Origin: Thermocoleostomius sinensis A174
Lineage (GTDB): Bacteria; Cyanobacteriota; Cyanobacteriia; Elainellales; Elainellaceae
DNA: 64,000 bases
Direction: 5' to 3'
Assembly (NCBI RefSeq): GCF_026802175.1
Contig: NZ_CP113797.1
Location: 496,001 to 560,000, forward strand
The position numbers were made by a program, and so were the translations under genes. Positions 1-8,307 of this stretch are shown one piece after another. Numbering within the stretch: position 1 is the first letter of the stretch; the number at the start of each line of letters is the position of its first letter. Below the pieces are notes generated by a model, which had not been told where the DNA came from, made no database searches, and saw only the letters and a list, made by a program, of their open reading frames with translations.

Positions 1-2040
1 AGCATCGCCGCTGTTGAGCAACTGTTCAGCCAACTCTTGGGTCATGTAGCGATACATGGTGCTTTTCAGGCGCTTTTCATCGCTGATATCATCCATCACC
101 ACCAGCGCTCCGGATATCTGCTGCTCATCGTTGGCATCGGCAATGGTGTTAATCGATAAGTTAATGCTATGCTGTTCTCCATTAAAAGCTTGCAGCGTCT
201 GATCGGGGTAGTATTGCTGACGATTGCGATCGTCCTGCGCTCGCAACGCCATTTCAAACCAGCGGGGAAAATCGCCCTTCTCTAGTTGAATCAATTCAAC
301 CACCGCTTTGCCTTCGATCACATCCCTTGCATCTAGTCCTAAAAGTTCCCTAGCGCTTTCGTTCGCGGCAATGATTTTTCCATCTTTATCGGTGGAAATG
401 ACACCATTGGACAGCGATCGCAAAATATCGCGCTGCATCTGCTCTTGCTGCTTTACGGTGGCAAACAGTTTAGCGTTTTGCAGGGCAACACCAGCTTGAA
501 TGTTGAAGGCTTTCATGAATTCCAAGTCAGCGCGGTTGAAGCTGGCTCGCCAACAGTCGGGCGCTTCTGGGTAGGTTTCGGGATTGTAGGGCAGATGATC
601 GCCTTGCTTCTTTTTGTTAATTAGTTGAGTGACAGCAATTAGCTCTTTATCAGCATTAAAGATGGGCATACACAACATGCTGCATGTGCGGTAGCCCGTT
701 TTTTTGTCAGTTTCCTTAGCCGTATCGGAATTAGGATGATTGTAGAGGTCAAACGGAATCAGCAGCGGTTGCTCGGATTGTACCACCTGTCCGGCAAAGC
801 CTGCTTCCATTGGAATGCGAATTTCTTGCAATGTGCCGTTGATGGGCAATTTTGTCCAAAGCTGATGCCGATCGCGATCCACCAACCACAGGGTACTGCG
901 ATCGGCCTGCATCAGTTCTTTGGCTTCGTCCATCACCATTTTCAGAGTTTCCTCTAGGTCGAGGCTGCTCTGGCTCAGAGCTTTCGTGGCTTTCATCAGA
1001 GCCGAGGCGGCCCGCTGCTGTTGTGTAGCTTGATAGAACGATCGCGATGATTCCAAAATGAGCCGAATTGAAGGCGCAAAATCCCAAAAAAGCTGTTCAT
1101 CTGTTGCTGTAAAGCCTTGTAAATCGATTTTTTGCTCTAGGGGTGCATGGGGATCATGGTTTGGTTTGAGTTTGTTAATTAACTGCACCACCGCCACAAG
1201 CTTGTTGTCTTCGGCTCCGGTTTCACCCCGCTTCTCGCTCAATAGCGGCATGGTCAGCATCGTATAGGTGCGGTAGTGATTCTTCTTATCGAGTTCCTGC
1301 GCAGCTTTCGATCGCGGATCGGCATAGAAATCATAGGGAATATTGACGGCTTGTTTGGTGGTAGCCACTGCACCCGCAATGCCGACGTTTTTTGGAACCC
1401 GCAGTTCCAAATTATTGCCGCGTTCGTCTTTAGCCACGATCGACCAAAGCTCATCTTTTTCTTCATCTAAAATAAATATTGTGGTGCGATCGGCATTGAG
1501 AAGTTCGCCCGTTTTCAGGGTGATCGATCGCAGCATTTCATCCAAAATGGCATCAAATTTCTGTGAACTCAGAGCATCATCCAGCATGGACAGCGTCTGG
1601 TTCACCACCTCTAGCTTACCTTCTACCGAGGTGACGACTTGCTTGAACGTATCCTGTTTGAGAGGGGCGAGAAACGAGGAAAACGAGCCTTTTGCAGTGG
1701 TCAACGCACTCGAAGTAGCAGGAGAGTCACTAGTCTCTGTGGAGTTGAGATGGACAGCACCATTGTCTAACCGTGCTGGTTCCGCCTGATTCAACCCACT
1801 CTCATCTAACGTAGATATCGCCGGGGCAACCCCTGAATTATTCGCATGAACCGTCACATCAATCACCTGACCTGTTATAGATGCAATACCTGCTTTGATG
1901 CGCTGGATGGTCATTCCCATGACAGGCTCATGGTTGGCACTGTGGCTGATACTGTTGTCGCTGATACTGTTGTCAATGTCAGCCGCTAGAGTTCTAGCCA
2001 AATCCTGAGAAAAAGGAGATGAAGAGGGAACAGCGTTCAT
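1..2040 (-). CDS. GAF-GAF-PAS adenylate/guanylate cyclase, 3' end outside window
   Basis: Signalling enzyme of the cyanobacterial CyaB type, expected to make cAMP. The frame stays open from an ATG at 2040 to the window edge (680 codons), so the catalytic domain is cut off. A polar N-terminus of about 150 residues is followed by GAF1 (about 150-330), GAF2 (about 345-520) and a PAS domain (about 525-645). The last visible residues (MTQELAEQLLNSGDA) are the usual lead-in to a class III cyclase domain. GAF1 has the cyclic-nucleotide NKFDE signature (INK, then FTATDE); in GAF2 the last part reads FNRADL, so the final acid is lost. The PAS contains NGVISTDKDGKIIAANE. It could instead end in another output module, but the lead-in argues for a cyclase. 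Confidence 0.8.
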   Translation of the reverse strand, partial: MNAVPSSSPFSQDLARTLAADIDNSISDNSISHSANHEPVMGMTIQRIKAGIASITGQVIDVTVHANNSGVAPAISTLDESGLNQAEPARLDNGAVHLNSTETSDSPATSSALTTAKGSFSSFLAPLKQDTFKQVVTSVEGKLEVVNQTLSMLDDALSSQKFDAILDEMLRSITLKTGELLNADRTTIFILDEEKDELWSIVAKDERGNNLELRVPKNVGIAGAVATTKQAVNIPYDFYADPRSKAAQELDKKNHYRTYTMLTMPLLSEKRGETGAEDNKLVAVVQLINKLKPNHDPHAPLEQKIDLQGFTATDEQLFWDFAPSIRLILESSRSFYQATQQQRAASALMKATKALSQSSLDLEETLKMVMDEAKELMQADRSTLWLVDRDRHQLWTKLPINGTLQEIRIPMEAGFAGQVVQSEQPLLIPFDLYNHPNSDTAKETDKKTGYRTCSMLCMPIFNADKELIAVTQLINKKKQGDHLPYNPETYPEAPDCWRASFNRADLEFMKAFNIQAGVALQNAKLFATVKQQEQMQRDILRSLSNGVISTDKDGKIIAANESARELLGLDARDVIEGKAVVELIQLEKGDFPRWFEMALRAQDDRNRQQYYPDQTLQAFNGEQHSINLSINTIADANDEQQISGALVVMDDISDEKRLKSTMYRYMTQELAEQLLNSGDA

Positions 2041-2484
2041 AGATGCGTAAACTCAGCGAGCCTCCAGGCTAATATAACTTCAAGTTCGGGGTTCACCACT
2101 AGCGCAGAAACCAGAGACAAGAAATACCCAGCCTGCTAGCCAAGATCAAACTTCATAAATGCAGCCATCCGACCTTAACTATACCTGGTTATCTCTAACC
2201 TCATAAGCAGTAGCCCATACAAAAGCGAAAGGACACCTTCATAATGCCCATTGTTGTGAGGAGAGTAGCAGGGGAAAGACTAAAGTAAGGTAGGAAAGAG
2301 AGCACTTCGTAAGGGCAGCCTTCACCCTCAATTCCTCTTCCACAGCAGGAGAAGGGGCCAGGGGATGAGGACGGAGACGGCAATCTCAAGACGAAAGTGG
2401 GATGCACTCAGCAATCTTCACCACGGCACTCAAGCAAGCTGATAGGATCGACATGGAGAGTGAAAATGGATCACTTTATAAGTC
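2041..2484. other. intergenic region between divergent genes
   Basis: This stretch separates the leftward cyclase from the rightward sufU and must hold both promoters. The only open frame (minus, about 2201-2407) is Pro/Ser/Phe-rich, resembles no protein I know and is rejected. No RNA gene or convincing hairpin is visible. Confidence 0.5.
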
Positions 2485-2958
2485 ATGCCGCTGGATAACT
2501 TACGCGATCTCTATCAACAGGTGATTTTGGAACGTTATAAAAAGCCTCGCAATCGAGGCAAAACCGATCCGATCGACCGTTACCAAAAGGGACACAATCC
2601 GTCTTGCGGCGATACGATCGAACTAACACTGAGGCTGAACCTGGAAGCAGATCGAATAGAGGAAGCCAAGTTTGAAGGCGAAGGCTGTGCGATCGCCATG
2701 GCTTCGGCAGATTTAATGGCCGATGCGCTCAAAGGCCGCACCAAACAGGAAGCCTTGGAAATGGTGCAGAAATTTCAAGCCATGATGCGGGGGGAAGCCG
2801 AATTTCCGCAAGAGTTTCGTAAACTCAATGTCATGCAAGGCGTAGCCCAGTTTCCTGTCCGGATTAAATGTGCCAATCTTTCTTGGCATACGCTCAAAGC
2901 GGCTCTTGAGCAAGAAACGACCAGCCCTCAACCCGCTGGTTTTGTCAGTAATGAGTAA
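2485..2958 (+). CDS. sufU: SufU-type Fe-S cluster assembly protein (NifU_N/IscU-like)
   Basis: Sulfur-acceptor or scaffold protein of Fe-S cluster assembly, cytoplasmic, 157 residues. The three conserved cysteines sit in NPSCGD, GEGCAIAMASADLM and RIKCANLSWHTL. The Asp after the first Cys and the spacer of about 60 residues between the second and third Cys fit SufU rather than the shorter IscU. In Bacillus, SufU receives sulfur from SufS through a zinc site made by these Cys and the Asp. No sufBCD or sufS lies nearby. The stop overlaps the first possible start of the next gene (2951), so the two may be co-transcribed. Confidence 0.88.
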   Translation: MPLDNLRDLYQQVILERYKKPRNRGKTDPIDRYQKGHNPSCGDTIELTLRLNLEADRIEEAKFEGEGCAIAMASADLMADALKGRTKQEALEMVQKFQAMMRGEAEFPQEFRKLNVMQGVAQFPVRIKCANLSWHTLKAALEQETTSPQPAGFVSNE

Positions 2959-2992
2959 ACGAACTATTTTTTCGCGTTTAGCTTTTTCCTCT

Positions 2993-3529
2993 ATGCTAAC
3001 TACCGCTGATTTTTCCACCTACGCCCAATGGGCTGGAATTGCTACGTTGGCTTTCGGTGCACTATCCGGGCTGGCATTTTTGTTGAAATGGGGGATTCGG
3101 TTTCGCCTGGTTGGTGTCACCGGATTCATGGCTGTGCTCACCGTTGGTTTATTTTCGCTAGGGCTTGTCCCATTCACGCGGACTGTGATTCCAGGGGCTG
3201 TCCGCTTCTCTACTGTATTCGACTCAGGGGCCGCCCAAGCCGTCATCGTCGTGCCGCCAACAATTACCGAATCAGAATTAACAGCAACCTTGCAGCAAGC
3301 TGCCAGCGATCTCTTCTCAATGGGACGACTGGGGCGCGGAGAAGATCAGCTCACGATTCGTGCCCGCACAGTGCTGCACCCTGAGCCAGGCGTATCTCAG
3401 CCCTTATTGTTAGGACAAATTAAACGATCGCTCTCGGTTCGAGAGGATGAAAACATGGCGATCGAACTATTTCCAGAGAATTTGGCAAAATTGCCCGTTT
3501 CACCTGCTGGAACTCCTGCTAAGCTCTGA
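2993..3529 (+). CDS. ycf51: Ycf51 family protein (DUF2518)
   Basis: Membrane protein of unknown function conserved in cyanobacteria and some plastids. Starting at ATG 2993 gives 178 residues with the family-like N-terminus MLTTADFSTYAQWAG. An in-frame ATG at 2951 would add 14 residues and overlap the sufU stop by 8 bases. Two hydrophobic helices (about 9-30 and 36-58; LAFLLKWGIRFRLVGVTGF lies between and into the second) precede a soluble C-terminal part rich in Thr, Gln and Leu. The tight spacing suggests an operon with sufU. The family call rests on recalled sequence similarity. Confidence 0.75.
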   Translation: MLTTADFSTYAQWAGIATLAFGALSGLAFLLKWGIRFRLVGVTGFMAVLTVGLFSLGLVPFTRTVIPGAVRFSTVFDSGAAQAVIVVPPTITESELTATLQQAASDLFSMGRLGRGEDQLTIRARTVLHPEPGVSQPLLLGQIKRSLSVREDENMAIELFPENLAKLPVSPAGTPAKL

Positions 3530-3592
3530 ATTCAATTCATTGAATCGCTAGGATAAATAAGTACATCCGCAGGGCATCATGCAGGCAATTCT

Positions 3593-4459
3593 ATGGAGTG
3601 GCAGGAAATTTACGGCAATTGGGTATTAGTACCTCCGCGCCCAACCGCAATCGTCCATTTTCTGGGAGGGGCGTTTGTGGCCACGGCCCCCCAAATCACC
3701 TATCGGAGTTTATTGGAATTCTTGGCTAGTCAAGGCTATGCGGTGGTGGCAACGCCGTTCTTAAATACCTTGGATCATACAACGATCGCCCAGCGGGTGA
3801 TGCGGTTGTCAAATCTGGCGTTGGACTATGTACAGGAAACCATGCTTCGTAGCCGCGCTTTACCTATCTATGGAATTGGTCACAGTATGGGCTGTAAGCT
3901 GCATTTACTGATTGGCAGCCTGTTTCCCCAAGAACGAGCCGGAAATATTCTGATTTCATTCAATAATTATCCTGCTCGTCGATCGATTCCAATGTTGGAA
4001 CAAGTATCGCAATTTTCAAAATTCACCTCCGAATTTGCCACTCAATTTGCTTCTCAATTTGGTTCTCAGTTTCCATCCCAGTTCATTCCACAGATGGTGG
4101 CTCCTAACTTTGATGTAGAGTTCACCCCGTCGCCTGAAGAAACCTATGACTTGATTACAAAGAACTATCAAGTTCAGCGTAATTTATTAATCAAATTCAC
4201 CAATGACGATATTGATCAAACTAAGTCGCTGAGCGAAGTGATGGAGCAACGCTTTCCCACGCTAACGGCGGTCAAAATTCTGAAAGGCAATCATTTGACG
4301 CCGTTGGGACAGGATGTAAATTGGCAAACGGGAACCGAGTTTTCGCCCCTCGATGCGATCGGGCAATTTGTAAAACAGGGCGTCTATCGCGATTTGAATG
4401 AATTGAAGCAGGCAGTATTGCTGTGGCTTGATCCGCTGTCAGCGTTGAAAAAACCGTGA
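3593..4459 (+). CDS. DUF1350 family alpha/beta-hydrolase-like protein
   Basis: 288 residues, beginning MEWQEIYGNWVLVPPRP and continuing with IVHFLGGAFVATAPQITY, typical of the DUF1350 family found in cyanobacteria and plastids. A nucleophile-elbow-like GIGHSMGCKL (about 98-107) suggests an alpha/beta-hydrolase fold with Ser as nucleophile; a late GNHLTPLG could supply the histidine. The substrate is unknown. Residues about 137-166 carry an odd run of Gln-Phe repeats (ATQFASQFGSQFPSQF) encoded by near-identical 12-base units, apparently a recent expansion in a lid region. No signal peptide is seen, so the protein is probably cytoplasmic or plastid-stroma-like in its homologues. Confidence 0.8.
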   Translation: MEWQEIYGNWVLVPPRPTAIVHFLGGAFVATAPQITYRSLLEFLASQGYAVVATPFLNTLDHTTIAQRVMRLSNLALDYVQETMLRSRALPIYGIGHSMGCKLHLLIGSLFPQERAGNILISFNNYPARRSIPMLEQVSQFSKFTSEFATQFASQFGSQFPSQFIPQMVAPNFDVEFTPSPEETYDLITKNYQVQRNLLIKFTNDDIDQTKSLSEVMEQRFPTLTAVKILKGNHLTPLGQDVNWQTGTEFSPLDAIGQFVKQGVYRDLNELKQAVLLWLDPLSALKKP

Positions 4460-4549
4460 TAGTCGAGGCGTACGCCTGGTGGCCCTAACGCTTTATGCCT
4501 TGATAGGATTCATCGATCGCGGCACAATACAAAGTAGAACGACCTAGTT

Positions 4550-4575
4550 TAATAATTTAGTCTAATAATTTAGTC
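4550..4575 (+). repeat. perfect 13-bp tandem duplication
   Basis: The unit TAATAATTTAGTC occurs twice head to tail, ending 23 bases before the ATG of the FAD monooxygenase gene, so it lies in the likely promoter or leader. Confidence 0.85.
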
Positions 4576-4598
4576 TGCTACTTTCGCCTTAGACCTCA

Positions 4599-5894
4599 AT
4601 GGTATCATCCGTCCAGCACTCATCCCTGACTCCTTCCCCACCCGCTCGTTCACTTTCCCAGTTTTCCCAACCCCCAACGCCCAATTCCTCATCCCTCGAC
4701 TACGATGTCACGATTGTCGGTGCTGGCATTGTTGGTCTCACTCTTGCTTGTGCCCTCCAGAACTCTGGGTTACGGGTTGCTCTAATTGAAGCGAACTCCC
4801 GCGACGCTGGGCTACAGCAGCGCCGAGCCTATGCTATTACGCTGTTATCGGGGCAAATTTTTCAGGGACTGGGCGTTTGGTCAGAGATTTTGCCAAAGAT
4901 CACAACCTTTCAGCAAATTCGTCTAGCTGATGCTGATTGTCCGATGGTTGTCAACTTGCAGCCGCAGGACGTGGGAACAGAGGAGTTGGGCTATGTGGGA
5001 GAACACCGAGTGCTGGTGGCTGCCCTGCTGAAGGCGCTAGCGAATGCTGAGAATGTCACATGGCTCTGTCCGGCTAAGTTGATTGATGCTAGCTACGGAG
5101 AGAATGCTACCTTGACTGTTTCGATCGCTGGAGAACAGCAACAGATCAAAACGAACTTGCTGGTTGCGGCCGATGGTTCTCGCTCTCCCATTCGCGAGGC
5201 GGCTGGCATTCGTACTCAGGGCTGGCAGTATTGGCAATCCTGCGTCACGGTGGTGTTACACCCAGAAAAATCTCACCAAAACATTGCTCGCGAGCACTTC
5301 TGGCCCAGCGGACCCTTTGCCACTCTACCGCTGCCTAACAACCGCTGCCAAATTGTGCTGACGGCTCCTCATGCGGAGGCCCAGCATTGGTTAGAGGTAG
5401 AGGAAGCTGAATTTTTAGCAGAACTCGATCGCCGCTATCAAGGGCAGCTAGGAAAGCTGGAATTAGAGGGGCCGCGGCGGCTGTTCCCGGTTAAGTTAAT
5501 GCAAAGCGATCGATACGTCCATCCCCGCTTGGCCTTAGTGGGGGATGCAGCCCATTGTTGCCATCCAGTCGGAGGGCAAGGCTTAAATCAAGGCATTCGC
5601 GATGCGGCAGCATTGGCAGAGGTGCTGATAACGGCTCATCAACAAGGTGAAGACTTAGGCAGCGAACGGGTGCTGCGCCGTTATGAACGCTGGCGTAAGC
5701 TAGAAAACTTGACAATTCTGGGCTTCACAGACTTTCTCGATCGGTTTTTTTCCAATCAATGGTGGCCGATCGTCGCTATACGCCGATCCGGATTGTGGAT
5801 TATGGGGCGGCTGTGGCCTCTAAGATTTTTATCCCTGAAGCTGATGACCGGCTTGAGCGGTCGTACACCAGCATTAGCTAAGCGCTCAAGCTAG
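4599..5894 (+). CDS. UbiH/COQ6-family FAD-dependent monooxygenase
   Basis: Flavin hydroxylase of the aromatic-ring type (UbiH/UbiF/VisC/COQ6), 431 residues. An FAD-binding Rossmann motif (TIVGAGIVGLTLACAL, about 38-53) and the second FAD motif (GDAAHCCHPVGGQGLNQG, about 312-329) are clear. A middle DG-type motif, LLVAADGSRSPIREAAG, is also present. In ubiquinone-making bacteria such enzymes hydroxylate the quinone ring; cyanobacteria make plastoquinone, phylloquinone and tocopherol instead, so the substrate cannot be assigned here. The first 37 residues are Ser/Pro-rich, poorly conserved-looking, and partly encoded by a heptamer repeat (4666-4693). A hairpin terminator follows at 5905. Confidence 0.85.
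   Translation: MVSSVQHSSLTPSPPARSLSQFSQPPTPNSSSLDYDVTIVGAGIVGLTLACALQNSGLRVALIEANSRDAGLQQRRAYAITLLSGQIFQGLGVWSEILPKITTFQQIRLADADCPMVVNLQPQDVGTEELGYVGEHRVLVAALLKALANAENVTWLCPAKLIDASYGENATLTVSIAGEQQQIKTNLLVAADGSRSPIREAAGIRTQGWQYWQSCVTVVLHPEKSHQNIAREHFWPSGPFATLPLPNNRCQIVLTAPHAEAQHWLEVEEAEFLAELDRRYQGQLGKLELEGPRRLFPVKLMQSDRYVHPRLALVGDAAHCCHPVGGQGLNQGIRDAAALAEVLITAHQQGEDLGSERVLRRYERWRKLENLTILGFTDFLDRFFSNQWWPIVAIRRSGLWIMGRLWPLRFLSLKLMTGLSGRTPALAKRSS
4666..4693 (+). repeat. heptamer tandem repeat inside a coding 5' end
   Basis: Four consecutive 7-base units (CCCAACC, CCCAACG, CCCAATT, CCTCATC) sit in the 5' part of the FAD monooxygenase gene and encode part of its Pro/Ser-rich N-terminal tail. They match the short tandemly repeated repetitive (STRR) sequences described from cyanobacteria. 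Confidence 0.6.
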
Positions 5895-5904
5895 GCAAGC
5901 TAGG

Positions 5905-5952
5905 AATGTTCACGAGGATTCCCTTAAGGTCAGGGCTGTGAACATTTCTTTT
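5905..5952 (+). terminator. Rho-independent-type terminator between convergent genes
   Basis: A perfect 9-bp inverted repeat, AATGTTCAC (5905-5913) and GTGAACATT (5938-5946), is followed by TCTTTT. It lies just after the FAD monooxygenase stop and before the end of the convergent peptidase gene. The 24-base loop is long, so strength is uncertain. Confidence 0.6.
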
Positions 5953-5963
5953 ACAACTGGGTT

Positions 5964-6911
5964 TCAAATTATTCCAGCAACTTCCATATGGTGGCTCATA
6001 TCCAGGGTATCGCCCATCCTTTCGCCATCATGATATGCCGCTAGCAGGACTTCACTGGTTTTGCCCCAAGCGATCGCCCCCGATGCATCAATACCGATCG
6101 CACCAAAATCGCGGTGACGCTGATAGGCTTCTTTAAAAGATTTCTCAAACGCCGCTTGCAGCGACATGCCATCGGTTACTCGTACCACAATCCGAGCCGC
6201 CAAGCACTCATCAATAATGTCTTCTCCAATCCCCGTGCAGCTAATGGCTGCCTGAGTCGTGGCATAATTTCCGGCTGGCATGGCCGAATCGCTGACTCGG
6301 CCAATGCGCTCAAACCCTTTGCCCCCAGTGGAGGTGCCAGCGGCGAGGCGACCTTCCGCATCCAGTACCACCACCCCGATCGTCCCCCGTCCAGCCTCTG
6401 CAACTAATTCCTGCTCTGCCACTACGCCTGCCATTTCTCTAGAAAAGTTGCCACGCCGCTCTTGAATCCATTCCTGTAACCGCAATTCTGTCAGCGGATC
6501 ATAAGTGGGAACTTGCAGTTCGCGCAGCAGTTCCAACGAGCCATAGTCAGAAAGGATGCGATCGTGAGAGCTTTGCAAAAACTCAGCCAGGTCGATCGGA
6601 TTTTTGGTGCGCGAGATATTAATCACCCCACTAAAGCGCTGCAATGTACCATCCATGAGCGCTGCGCTCATGCGAATTTGACCATCCGACTGTAATACCG
6701 AGCCAGTCCCGGCATTAAACCGTGAATCATCTTCTAACAGTTGACATCCACGCACAACGGCTGTTTTGGCATCGGCTCCCGCTTGCAGCAAAGCATACAC
6801 TTCTTCAATTACATACCGCAGCGATCGACGTACCGCCTCTTCTCCCCCTTTACCCTTGAGGGAACTCCCGGCACCGCCGTGAATAATCAGTTTTGGTTGA
6901 ATTTGACCCAT
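5964..6911 (-). CDS. iaaA: isoaspartyl peptidase / plant-type L-asparaginase (Ntn hydrolase)
   Basis: Autocatalytically processed N-terminal-nucleophile hydrolase that removes isoaspartyl residues from dipeptides and can hydrolyse asparagine. 315 residues, the usual length. The N-terminus LIIHGGAGS is the family start. The processing site is GRGTIGVV with Thr177 as the predicted nucleophile and new N-terminus of the beta subunit; GTSTGG follows about 20 residues later. DDSRFNAGTGSVL (about 61-73) is also typical. It is cytoplasmic, transcribed toward the FAD monooxygenase gene, and followed after 31 bases by the small DUF2256 gene upstream on the same strand. Confidence 0.92.
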   Translation of the reverse strand: MGQIQPKLIIHGGAGSSLKGKGGEEAVRRSLRYVIEEVYALLQAGADAKTAVVRGCQLLEDDSRFNAGTGSVLQSDGQIRMSAALMDGTLQRFSGVINISRTKNPIDLAEFLQSSHDRILSDYGSLELLRELQVPTYDPLTELRLQEWIQERRGNFSREMAGVVAEQELVAEAGRGTIGVVVLDAEGRLAAGTSTGGKGFERIGRVSDSAMPAGNYATTQAAISCTGIGEDIIDECLAARIVVRVTDGMSLQAAFEKSFKEAYQRHRDFGAIGIDASGAIAWGKTSEVLLAAYHDGERMGDTLDMSHHMEVAGII

Positions 6912-6942
6912 TGAGACCCTTAAAACAATTCACTTGAGACAT

Positions 6943-7131
6943 TCATTCTGGCTTATTATCCCCACGATTGGAGGACTTTGCCTCGGATCGATGACGACGA
7001 CACCGCTCTGAGCAATACTTCACATCATCCCAACAATCTTCCCATTTTTTACGCCATGTAAAGGGACGCTGACAAACAGGACAAATTTTAGTGGGCAAAT
7101 TGGATTTAGTGTATTTACGTCCGGGAGCCAT
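6943..7131 (-). CDS. DUF2256 small zinc-ribbon protein
   Basis: 62 residues with four cysteines arranged as CPVCQRPF and YCSERCRRHR around the family signature FTWRKKWEDCWDDVKYCS. Such proteins are short, basic and found in many bacteria next to unrelated genes; their function is unknown. The paired Cys suggest metal binding. It lies 31 bases upstream of the peptidase gene on the same strand and may share its transcript. Confidence 0.85.
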   Translation of the reverse strand: MAPGRKYTKSNLPTKICPVCQRPFTWRKKWEDCWDDVKYCSERCRRHRSEAKSSNRGDNKPE

Positions 7132-7316
7132 TCAAGATTCTCTTAAATCATCACGCTTTGACTGTAGCGAAGTTTGGGGAATTGAGCGATGAGAAAGGAG
7201 TAAGGTTGTGTAGCGGAGAAACAATCCAACTTGATAAAAAATATGAAGTTAACCCCTCGCACCTTCGTCGAAGGGAGTCGAAACCTGGCACAGTGCATTA
7301 ATTACTGGGGACAGCC

Positions 7317-7919
7317 TTAATGAGAATGGTAGAGTGGATCATCCCAGCCAAATGATTCCTCAACACCCGCCTCAACGCTCGATCGATCCGCCGGAGACGA
7401 GGAGATTGTCGGTGATGTCGTGGCGTCGATCGGGTAATGCGTTGCAAACGGTGTTTCTTCCTTGCCTGCATCGGGAGTTAAGCGCCCTGCCCGCCGCCCA
7501 TCCCACGCCGCCCCTCGGCGAGTCGCCTGCCTCAACGCCTGCTCGACCATGCTGGGTAAATTCTCCCATTCCAACGTATCGTTTTTCAGTAATAACCGCA
7601 GTTGATGTAACACATCGCGTAGACCGGTGACAGCTTGGGCTTGGAGGGGACTAGAATTGCGTAATGGATCGCGACTGACCGCAGCTAGAGCACGCTGTAC
7701 AGCTTGACTGATCTGGCTTTTGTAGCGATCGTTTCCCCGCTTTAGCTGATATTCTAGCCCTTGCTCACTAGTTGCATAGAGCGCCGGCAGTTGATTCAGT
7801 GCATATGCGGTTAGTTCAACTTCTTTGACATAGGAGGCAAGGCGGGGTGGAAGTAATTTAAATTGCCGCGCCACCTCTTCTTCAACCAGCAGTTCCATGA
7901 CGTTCTTGTAAATTTCCAT
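7317..7919 (-). CDS. ComFB family protein (probable c-di-GMP receptor)
   Basis: 200 residues. The N-terminal 115 form a ComFB domain: KNVMELLVEEEVARQF, LPPRLASYVKEVELTAYALN and LPALYATSEQGLEYQ, then AVQRALAAVSRDPLR. ComFB proteins were named for Bacillus late competence; cyanobacterial members (CdgR/ComFB, for example Slr1970) have been reported as c-di-GMP receptors affecting cell size or motility and competence. That role here is inferred from the family. The C-terminal 55 residues are Pro/Thr/Ser-rich, end in an acidic and aromatic tail (SFGWDDPLYHSH), and look unrelated to ComFB; they may be a partner-binding tail. Confidence 0.82.
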   Translation of the reverse strand: MEIYKNVMELLVEEEVARQFKLLPPRLASYVKEVELTAYALNQLPALYATSEQGLEYQLKRGNDRYKSQISQAVQRALAAVSRDPLRNSSPLQAQAVTGLRDVLHQLRLLLKNDTLEWENLPSMVEQALRQATRRGAAWDGRRAGRLTPDAGKEETPFATHYPIDATTSPTISSSPADRSSVEAGVEESFGWDDPLYHSH

Positions 7920-8307
7920 AGCTGTTTCCCCGTCTGCGCTTCAACTTGGTTATAGCGAACTTGGTTATAGCGTTAACAATACGGCGCTCTAAATTCAGTA
8001 TAAACACGAGTGCTCAGTATTAATTTAAACTTTGTGACAAGGATGAAACCTGAGGGACGGGGAGTGAGGAGATGGGGGAGATGGGACGCTGTTTCGATCG
8101 CTTTCTCACCTTCCTCACCGCATCCATCCTTTTCTCATCCCCTGCCACTTCAACAGTTACTACTGAGACAAATCAAGTGCTGAGTGAATTTCTGGTAAAA
8201 CCGTATTCGCTTTCCCCGTAGTATTCCCGATCATGCCCTGAAACTCTCGAAGCGATCGAGTTTTTCTAGCAATTTTGGTGATTTCTGGTGCTTAATTAAA
8301 AAATTCT
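7920..8307. other. intergenic region between comFB-like gene and ftsX
   Basis: No open frame I can support. It contains a degenerate purine-rich heptamer tract (8052-8086) and AT-rich DNA at 7960-8040 directly upstream of the ComFB gene start, where its promoter should lie. Confidence 0.5.
8052..8086 (+). repeat. degenerate G-rich heptamer tract
   Basis: Five loosely related 7-base units (GAGGGAC, GGGGAGT, GAGGAGA, TGGGGGA, GATGGGA) lie in the noncoding gap. They resemble the clearer STRR tracts elsewhere in this window. Confidence 0.4.

Noticed and set aside
2201-2407. 68-codon minus frame upstream of sufU
   Set aside because: Odd composition (Ser/Pro/Phe/Cys), no homologue recognised, and it lies in a promoter gap.
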